A stretch of DNA of 64,000 nt from Chiridota heheva (taxonomy: Eukaryota > Echinodermata > Holothuroidea > Apodida > Chiridotidae): positions 1 through 64,000 of the forward strand of contig JAIGNY010002305.1 of assembly GCA_020152595.1 (NCBI GenBank), written 5' to 3'. Made by a program: the position numbers and the translations under genes. Under the pieces are notes generated by a model. That model did not search any database. It saw only the letters and a program-made list of their open reading frames with translations, and was not told the origin of the DNA. Of this stretch, positions 57,239 to 64,000 are shown piece by piece; position 1 is the first letter of the stretch; each line of letters starts with the position of its first letter.

Positions 57239-57928
57239 TTCTTCCAGCCATGTTGGCATCCTCAGCAATGACAGAGCTGATGCAGCCGCTAAACTTGCCC
57301 TCAACCTTCCCCCTACCCCTTTTCCTTAAACCGTTTCTGACATCAAACTGCTTATAGCTTCCCTTGTTCGTGACTGCTGGCAAACCACCTAAATTGAGAA
57401 CAAACTCCACATCATCCAGCCCACCATTCCAATCAAACCTACCATCCACAATCTCTCCCGTGTCTACATTGTTCACATTGCCCGCCTTAGAATAGGTCAC
57501 ACCCACCTCACTTACTCCCACCTCCTTATTGACTTCCCCCAAGCCTCTGCAACAATTGCCATTGCACCCTCACAGTCCACCATGTCCTCCCTTTACAACC
57601 TTCCCAGAACATCCCCCGCCCCCACAACTCTATAGCCGAGCTCTTCCAGAAAAATCCTTTAGATAAAATTATCTCCTTTCTTCATCATGCTTCCCTCTAC
57701 AACAATATTTAGTCCTTTATCCCACCCCCCTTTCTATACTTTTCTCCTTTTTTTGCACCCATGCACTTCCTCTCTTGATCCCAGTTTTCTGGCTTTTAGT
57801 CCCAATGTTTCTCTTAGTCTTCCCCTATTTTCTTTTCTTCGTACCTCTGGACTGATCTTACCTTTCAGGCATATTTTGACCCTTGCTGCCTTGGTGCCAT
57901 TAAGCCCCCGTCAAACAAACAAACAAAC
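57239..57928 (+). mobile_element. Family-1 retrotransposon, copy H (5'-truncated)
   Basis: Starts inside the RNase H motif (CCAGCCATGTTGGCATCCTC) and runs to the (CAAA)n tail at 57928. More diverged than A, C and F (for example ATATTTTGACCCTTGCTGCC near the end). Confidence 0.88.
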
Positions 57929-58129
57929 CATTCTGTTAAGAATCACATTCCATCATTTTCCATTTATGGCAGAAACCAATTGTTCTTATTACCTTGATAA
58001 TAGAGTAGAGGTCACTTGATTTAATTTTCAATGAGTCCAGGAAATTGACGGTTGGATTCTTTTCATGGCATGAATTCATTGTTCATCACGTTCTGTTGGA
58101 AAGTTTCAACTGTGTCTTGACATACCTTA

Positions 58130-58497
58130 CCCTAAACATCCCCACCCCTCAAATGTTGCCCTTCCCTTGTATCAATATTTTCCAAATTTAAATCTCTTGT
58201 TCCTTAAGCAATATTAAAACCACATATCAAATTTAATCCAAATCCAATCATCAGTTCTTGAGATAATCTAATGACAAACTCACCTTAAAATGTCCCACCC
58301 CTCCATTTGCACCCTTCCCCTGGTCCAATTTGTCTCAAACTGTAATCACTTATTTCTTTAAGCAGTAACAAAACCCTACTCTAAGTTTGATCCAAATTCA
58401 GTCACCAATTCTTGAGATATCGTCATGATAAACAAACAAACAAACAAACAAACAGAGGTGAAAACATAACCTCCGTCTAACTGCGTTGGTGGAGGTA
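58130..58497 (+). mobile_element. CAAA-tailed interspersed repeat
   Basis: Two related halves (AATCCAAATCCAATCATCAG and ATCCAAATTCAGTCACCAAT, each followed by TTCTTGAGATA), then an (AAAC)n tract and GAGGTGAAAACATAACCTCC, a short inverted motif. Repeats of this kind are widespread in marine invertebrates (memory). Family not named. Confidence 0.6.
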
Positions 58498-59034
58498 ACA
58501 ATCCTTTAACCACTGACTTGCATATTCAAACAAGATTAGCAAATTCCATTTCCTCAAATTCCTTGCATTCTTTAGAAGTTTGCTTAGAGCATTAAACTAA
58601 TAGGTTGTGTAAGTGCATTAAGTAATTATCAAAGCCGATTTGCAGCGGTAGTCCAACATCCAAAAAATCCCATTTGATGGATAATATAATTAGTCATGAG
58701 GATTAAATGCTTGACAAGAATTTTCCGGGCTTGCGGAAAATGGAGTCACGACAAGGTAATTCATCATCACGGTTGTTCAAGGAATTAATAGGAGTAAAGC
58801 TTTACTCACGTGTGATTAATGAGCGGACATGCAGTGTGTTGAATATAATTTCAGTGTGGATTGACAAACCTTATCTAGCGTGAAAGCTTCAATTCATCAC
58901 GCGTTTAAAACGAGCACTTTGCATCGTTTAGTTTGGTGGGATTTGTGGAATTGTCAGATCGTCTTATTAGTTCAAATAGTAAATATTTAGTAATCAATCT
59001 GACTTTGCAATTGTAAAAGTTCTAAAATCTTGTT

Positions 59035-59740
59035 AGTGTAAAAAGTAACAATTCTGAAAATGCAGTACATTTTAGAAGTGCAATGTAGAGGTGCAATGGC
59101 TTAGTGGTTAAGGAGTCATGCTCGTATTTGAGAGGTACCGGATTCGATTCTTGCCGCGTTCGTTGCATTGCATTCTTGAGCAAAGCACTTTACTCTACTT
59201 GCTTCAGTCAACTGAAAACTGTAAACTGACTACAAGTGCTGCTGGGGACTTATTCTGCGATGGACCGGCGTCCCATCCAATCCAGGGGGAGTCATGTATT
59301 TCATCCTCTTGTGCCATAGAAAGCGATTATCAGCACTGACCCAATGAGCCTAATGGCTCGGATGCATTTAGCTTTTAAACTACAAATATAGCACTCTTAT
59401 TGAGTAAAGGATCATGGGTAATATTACAAAATAGTGGTCTCTGTCACAAAATGCTCATAATTTTAAGAAACTTCTTGTGTAAATGTAAAAAGTGGAAATT
59501 CTGAAAATACAGTACATTTTAGAAGTGGTTACTATGAGTGTAACATTTAATAAAGGATCATGGGCTATATAAAATAATGGTCACTAGATAATAGTCACTA
59601 GATAAAAATAAAAAAGCTCATAATTTTCAGAAGCTTCTTGTGTTAACATAAAAAGTGGAAATTCTGAAAATACAGTACATTTTAGATGTGGTTACTATAA
59701 GTGTAGCATCCTTTAGTTAATGAGTAAAGAATCATTGCAG
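59035..59740. repeat. Threefold direct repeat, first copy interrupted by a SINE
   Basis: The shared core CTGAAAATACAGTACATTTT and AGAAGTGGTTACTATGAGTG occurs near 59055, 59500 and 59665. In the first copy the core is cut after AGAAGTG and resumes at ACAAATATAGCACTCTTATT after the SINE. Confidence 0.75.
59088..59375 (+). mobile_element. tRNA-derived SINE
   Basis: Head: GCAATGGCTTAGTGGTTAAG (A-box region) and GGATTCGATTCTTGCC (B-box region). Body: CTTGAGCAAAGCACTTTACT, TACAAGTGCTGCTGGGGACT, GATGGACCGGCGTCCCATCC. The longest copy of this SINE family in the window; the others are at 44560-44695 and, head only, at 3800-3885. Confidence 0.8.
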
Positions 59741-60324
59741 ACTTGTCAAACAATAGTGGCTCTGTCTTGTTCATGAATTTAAATTTAAATCCTGAGCCAA
59801 GTGAAGACTAATTTGGTCAGTACTTATGCATGGCTTTTTTGGTTAGAATTCTGTGCATTTCAGAATTGGAGTATATCTTTACTCGCATGTGATTAATGAA
59901 CAGAGCAAAATAACATTTTAACCAACAATGATCTGCTCAAGAGAGGCTTGGTGCTTCTACATAAAAGGTCCACTTAATATCTTGGGTTTCCCGGGGTCCC
60001 AAACTCTTTGAATTACTCTTGAAATAATATTGGGTTATGTAATTGACACTCAAATGTCCTTGAAATCTGTGAACTTTTTTTCTGAATTTTGATCTGCCAA
60101 ATCAATGCAACAGTGTTATATAACTTGTATTCTCCCACTCTCCCTTACAACAAGAAACAACAAATTGACCATGAATCTTCACAAACAAGAAAATGGAATA
60201 AGAATAATGAAACCATTGAGAGAAAAGTTATCGTACACATTAAGAATTTTTGGCCCTTAGACCCCTCCAACCCGACACCCCCGATTTTCTCAAAATCAGG
60301 GGTAATTCACAGCATTAAACCCGA

Positions 60325-60485
60325 GAGACTCTTCACACTTCATTGACTAGCATCCACCTACTGTTACACCATACACAACACAGGGGTAATCTATACCTTA
60401 TCTGATAACATCTTCATAGTCTATTCACACTTTACTTGTTAGCAACCAGCTACTGTTACACTGTACACAATAGGTCATTCATCTT
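60325..60485. repeat. Tandem duplication of ~90 bp
   Basis: TTCACACTTCATTGACTAGC with CTACTGTTACACCATACACA is repeated as TTCACACTTTACTTGTTAGC with CTACTGTTACACTGTACACA. Confidence 0.75.
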
Positions 60486-60795
60486 ATGTAACTTGCTACG
60501 TAACTGCTGTTCAGTGATACGAATCAGATAAGTCCTTGGCAGAGCCTAAATAGAAATAAACATTATATGCTTGGGAGGACTTTGTGCAAAACCCATGAAT
60601 GATTGATGGACTATTCTTCATAAGGATAATTATTTCTTCATGCAAATTTCATCTCTATCTATCAATACAATTCATGGGGTTTTTCCACATAATTTAACGC
60701 ACCATTTTTTGCACCATCTTATGTCACATTAATGTAAATTCTCTGGCATTTTGCCATTGTCAATTCAAAATATCAACCATATTTTATCAATGAGG

Positions 60796-60830
60796 AGAGG
60801 GGGGAGGGTTGGGGGGAGGGTGGGGGAGGT
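60796..60830 (+). repeat. Strong G-quadruplex-type run
   Basis: Five G runs (6, 3, 6, 3, 5) separated by one or two bases on the sense strand, fitting the usual G-quadruplex pattern. Confidence 0.85.
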
Positions 60831-61159
60831 AGTTAGTAGGGAGTTAGCTTTTATGGCTGAACGAAAAAAGTTTTTACAATTTAGAACATTTTTTCATAAC
60901 ATGATTACATTTCCACACACAAAACGTCAAGCACTTACAAAAATCACCATTTCAAAAGCGCAATCATAATTTCAAAATCTGTGTATGTATGCTTCTTTTC
61001 ATATTTTGAGGACATCAATTTGACAAACCCCTTGCTTGATGCAGAATAGGGTAGGGTACCAGTGACCAAAAAGGGTACCAGTGACCAAAAAGGGCATTTA
61101 ATGATTCAAGGGGCATGCAACAACGGCATTGAAGCACTTCAAAGAGACATCAAGTTTTG

Positions 61160-61745
61160 TGAAAACGGGAAATGGTGGAGGAAAGAAGTGCAGGTTGGAG
61201 GAAAAGAGAGGCAGGGTGGAGGAAAAGAGGGGCAGGGTGGAGGAAAAGAGGGGCAGGATGGAGGGAAAGAGGGGCAGGGTGGAGGAAAAGAGGGGCGGGG
61301 TGGAGTGAAATAGGGGCAGGGTGGAGGAAAAGCGGGGCAGGGTGGAGGAAAAGCGGGGCAGGGTGGAGGAAAAGCGGGGCAAGGTGGAGGAAAATGGGCA
61401 GGGTGGAGGAAAAGAGGATCAGGGTGGAGGAAAAGAGAGGCAGGGTGGAGGAAAAGGGGGCAAGGTGGAGGAAATCGGGGCAAGGTGAAGGAAAAGGGGC
61501 AGGGTGGAGGAAAAGAGGATCAGGGTGGAGGAAAAGAGAAGCAGGGTGGAGGAAAAGAGAAGCAGGGTGGTGGAAAAAGGGGGCTGGGTGGCAGAAAAGC
61601 GGGGCAAGGTGGAGGAAAAGGGGCAGGGTGGAGGAAAAGAGGAGCAGGGTGAAGGAAAAGAGAGGCAGGGTGGAGGAAAAGAGAGGCAGGGTGGAGGAAA
61701 AGAGGGGCAGGGTGTAGGAAAAGAGGGGCAGGATGGAAGAAAAAG
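61160..61745 (+). repeat. 21-bp purine-rich minisatellite
   Basis: About 27 units of GCAGGGTGGAGGAAAAGAGG with one extra G. The sense strand is almost pure purine. Long repetitive frames on both strands are artefacts of the 21-bp (multiple of 3) period. Confidence 0.95.
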
Positions 61746-62097
61746 ATAATGGTGGAGGAAGAGAGTGCTGAGAGAGCTCTACTGGTAGTCTGTTTGAAGG
61801 GGAAATTATCCTGGATCCATCAGGTCCTTATGATTAAGGCAGTTTTACTTAGAAATGTATGGGTGTTTGAAGAATTTAAATCAACACAGACTGAAAATGA
61901 AAAGCTGAGTTGACACCCAACATCCATTTAGATAATGAGAATGACGTTGAATCTTCTGGAGCCAATTAGGGCTCATTTTGGCTGGTGCTGATCTATGGTG
62001 TCCTGAGTGCAAGTGGGTGAGAATACTTGACTACTCATAATGGGACACCAGTCCATCATATCCTAGGCTTGTTTGTGAAACTATATACAGCCATTTA

Positions 62098-63095
62098 AAA
62101 GTGGTATTTTGAAATAATCTGTGAAGGGGGTTTCTGGTTAAGGTATGACAAAAGTGGTATTTTGAATTAATGTGTGAGGGGGTTTGTGGTTAATGTATGA
62201 CACAAGTCGTATTTTAAAATAATCTGTGAGGGGGGTTTGTGGTTAAGGTATGACAAAAGTGGTATTTTGAAATAATTTGTGAGGAGGTTTGTGGTTAAGG
62301 TATAACAAAAATGGTATTTTGAAATAATCTGTGAAAGGGGTTGGTGGTTAAGGTATAACAAAAGTGGTATAATGAAATAATCTGTGAGGGGGTTTGTGGT
62401 TAAGGTATGACAAAAGGGGTATATTGAAATAATCTGTGATGAGGGGTTTGTGGGTAAGGTATAACAAAAGTGGTATTTTGAAATAATCTGTGAGGGGGTT
62501 GCTGGTAAAGGTATAACAAAAGTGGTATATTGAAATAATCTGTGAGGGGGGTTTGTGGTTAGGGTATAACAAAAGTGGCGTTTTGAAATAATCTGTGAAA
62601 GGGGTTGGTGGTTAAGTTTTGACAAAAGGGGTATTTTGAAATAATCTGTGAGGGGGTTGGTGGTTTAGGTATGACAAAAGTGGTATTTTGAAATAATCTG
62701 TGAGGGGGTTTGTGGTTAAGGTATGACAAAAGTGGTATTTTGAAGTAATCTGTGAGGGGGTTGGTGGTTAAGGTATAACCAAAGTGGCATTTTGAAATAA
62801 TCTGTGATGGGGGTTTGTGGTTAAGGTATTACCAAAAGGGGTATTTTGGAATAATCTGTGAGGGGGTTTGTGGTTAAGGTATAACAAAAGTGGTATATTG
62901 AAATAATCTGTGAGGGGGTTTGTGGGCAAGGTATGACAAAAGGGGTATTTTGAAATAATCTGTGAGGGGGTTGGTGGTTAAGGTATGACTAAAGGGGTAT
63001 TTTGAAATAATCTGTGTGGGGGGTTTGTGGTTAAGGTATGACAAAAGGGGTATATTGAAATAATCTGTGAGGGGGGCTTGTGGTTAAGGTATGAC
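62098..63095 (+). repeat. ~53-bp minisatellite
   Basis: About 19 units containing GTATTTTGAAATAATCTGTG and then GGTTTGTGGTTAAGGTATGA, with G-run length variation. Followed by a 22-T run (63102-63123). Confidence 0.95.
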
Positions 63096-63231
63096 AACAG
63101 GTTTTTTTTTTTTTTTTTTTTTTAAATGTAGGAAATGAGGGATGGGCTTGGGCTATAATGAATAGTCATGCTAGAGCTCAAATTTGTGTGGATCATTCAT
63201 TTGAACACCACTGTCTTCTCATTCATTGCAG

Positions 63232-63282
63232 GGCACTGTCATCCATCATCAAGCTATTGAACAGGAAAGGAAGGCTAACCTT
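63232..63282 (+). CDS. MED25: MED25 exon (51 nt, tail)
   Basis: Encodes GTVIHHQAIEQERKANL, beginning a charged helical stretch continued in the next exon. Phase 0 at both ends (TTGCAG|GGC, CTT|GTAAGT). Assigned by phase, splice sites and continuity of the predicted coiled coil. No human counterpart is recognised. Confidence 0.75.
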
Positions 63283-63608
63283 GTAAGTTAATTAATGAAT
63301 ATCTATCATTTTTCCTTTCCTTAGATTTGTTTATTTCCTTAAGATTTATTTTCCTTTCCTCAAGATCTGAGGGAGAATTCTGAAGCTTTTTTGGTGAGGT
63401 TATTCTTTAATCAGGACCTAAGACCATGTCTGATTGGACGGGAGGAGCAGCGGGTCACTGCCCCAGTCCAGGGATTGATTAGGAACCTGGAAAATATCAA
63501 ATTAACACTTTTGTGTCATATCATATATTTACATGCTAGTCTGAATAATGGAAAAAGTGGAACAATACTATGAAGTGGAAATTATTTCATTTTTTTAATT
63601 TTTTTTAG
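63283..63608 (+). other. MED25 intron (326 bp)
   Basis: Short intron without recognisable elements. The acceptor is preceded by a T-rich tract (TTTTTTAATTTTTTTTAG). Confidence 0.8.
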
Positions 63609-63809
63609 CAACAGATTGAAGCTCTCAAGAAGACTCTTGAGGAAGCGAAGATGAGAGACAGACAATTGCAGATGCAGCAAGTTGGTTACCAACACCATCA
63701 ACAACAACACCAGCAGCAGCAGCAACAACAACAACAAAGGTTACATACATTGCAACAAACACAATCGCCCACACCACAGCAACAACAGCAGTTGCATTCA
63801 CAGCTTAGC

Positions 63810-63859
<50 letters not shown>

Positions 63860-64000
63860 ACAGCTACAGCCACGCATACCACAAGGCGTCCCTAAAAGAG
63901 GGATATCACCCCAACAGATCCCCAACCAGAGCCAGTCCATCCCCACCCAGAGCCAGTCGATCCCCAGCCAGGGACCAGGAGTGCCCACCCAGAGTCAACA
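63609..64000 (+). CDS. MED25: MED25 exon (coiled coil and poly-Gln tail), runs off window
   Basis: Starts QQIEALKKTLEEAKMRDRQL, a heptad-like helix that continues from the previous exon, then Gln/His tracts coded by mixed CAG and CAA, and a Pro/Ser/Gln part with the repeated motif NQSQSIP-like (SQSIPTQ, SQSIPSQ). Open to the window edge with no stop or donor. It fits a Gln-rich MED25 C-terminus but could be lineage-specific. The mixed CAG/CAA coding makes long slippage less likely than pure CAG. Confidence 0.85.

Larger units (their letters stand above)
54163..63231 (+). other. MED25 intron (about 9 kb)
   Basis: Contains a TG microsatellite just after the donor, two family-1 fragments, a hairpin-element array, a CAAA-tailed repeat, a SINE inside a repeat, a G-rich run and two large minisatellites. 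I see nothing recognisable in 55805-56580, 59745-60325, 60485-60790, 60835-61160 and 61750-62095. Confidence 0.8.
1..64000 (+). other. MED25: MED25 gene body (partial, both ends outside window)
   Basis: Fifteen exons of one gene run left to right with GT..AG introns and matching phases. MED25 is a tail-region Mediator subunit that links DNA-bound activators to the RNA polymerase II machinery in the nucleus. The assignment rests on three matches to the vertebrate protein, made from memory: the VWA C-terminal segment (SPRKIPAL, DDRHLVLLRG), the ACID domain (KMIMQLIP, LGLIPNDQSGFVN) and the Q/P-rich linker between them. The N-terminal VWA half and the stop codon are not in the window. Introns are 0.3 to 16.8 kb and hold every other feature listed. 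Visible coding length (about 806 codons) already exceeds the human protein (747), mostly through Gln-rich tail sequence. Confidence 0.92.

Noticed and set aside
59088..59170. tRNA gene on the plus strand
   Set aside because: Head of a ~290-bp SINE; stems are not paired as in a tRNA.
61098..61749. Repetitive ORFs (GWRKR-like, FSSTLPL-like)
   Set aside because: Artefacts of the 21-bp purine-rich repeat; no conserved domain.
62167..62625. 152-codon minus-strand repetitive ORF
   Set aside because: Reading of the ~53-bp minisatellite.

Overview
This window is animal genomic DNA. It lies almost entirely inside one large gene on the + strand, the gene for Mediator complex subunit 25 (MED25). Fifteen coding exons can be traced from 4123 to the right edge. 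They give about 2.4 kb of open coding sequence (about 806 codons) with GT..AG junctions and compatible phases throughout. The first visible exons carry the C-terminal part of the MED25 von Willebrand A (VWA) domain. A Gln/Pro-rich linker follows, then the activator-interacting (ACID/PTOV) domain over four exons (41880-51537), then a Gln-rich tail with a predicted coiled coil and long CAG/CAA tracts. The first exons lie left of the window and the last lie right of it. The AT-rich introns, a MED25 with a long poly-Q tail, tRNA-derived SINEs and RNase H-bearing non-LTR elements suggest a marine invertebrate, perhaps an echinoderm or another basal deuterostome. The exact taxon is inference.

The rest is intron filled with repeats. 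The dominant one is a non-LTR retrotransposon of the I superfamily type (gag-like ORF1 with zinc knuckles; ORF2 with APE endonuclease, reverse transcriptase and RNase H; a CAAA-repeat 3' tail), here called family 1. Two nearly full-length copies (12793-18331 and about 36215-41737) and six 5'-truncated copies occur. A related family 2 is present at 5613-5806 and 42030-44497, the second copy with a family-1 element nested in it. An older, heavily altered reverse transcriptase relic lies at 47845-50400, and another old relative at 21838-22080. All twelve fragments have the same orientation as MED25.

Other contents are TTAA-flanked MITEs with long terminal inverted repeats (about 1514-2510, 23918-24497, 48531-49175 and fragments), a 795-bp element with about 55-bp inverted ends (6984-7778), several tRNA-derived SINEs, a triplicated hairpin element (56586-57130) and at least twelve minisatellites. 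A large inverted repeat (22087-22600 and 23197-23650) brackets one 75-nt, phase-symmetric MED25 exon.

No new enzymatic or defence system was found. The features most worth following up are the inverted repeat around a cassette-type exon, two minisatellites that grew out of reverse-transcriptase coding sequence inside one dead retroelement, the uniform sense orientation of the retroelements, a frame conflict at the start of ORF1 shared by both long family-1 copies, and minisatellites whose repeat unit carries splice-site-like motifs next to MED25 exons.
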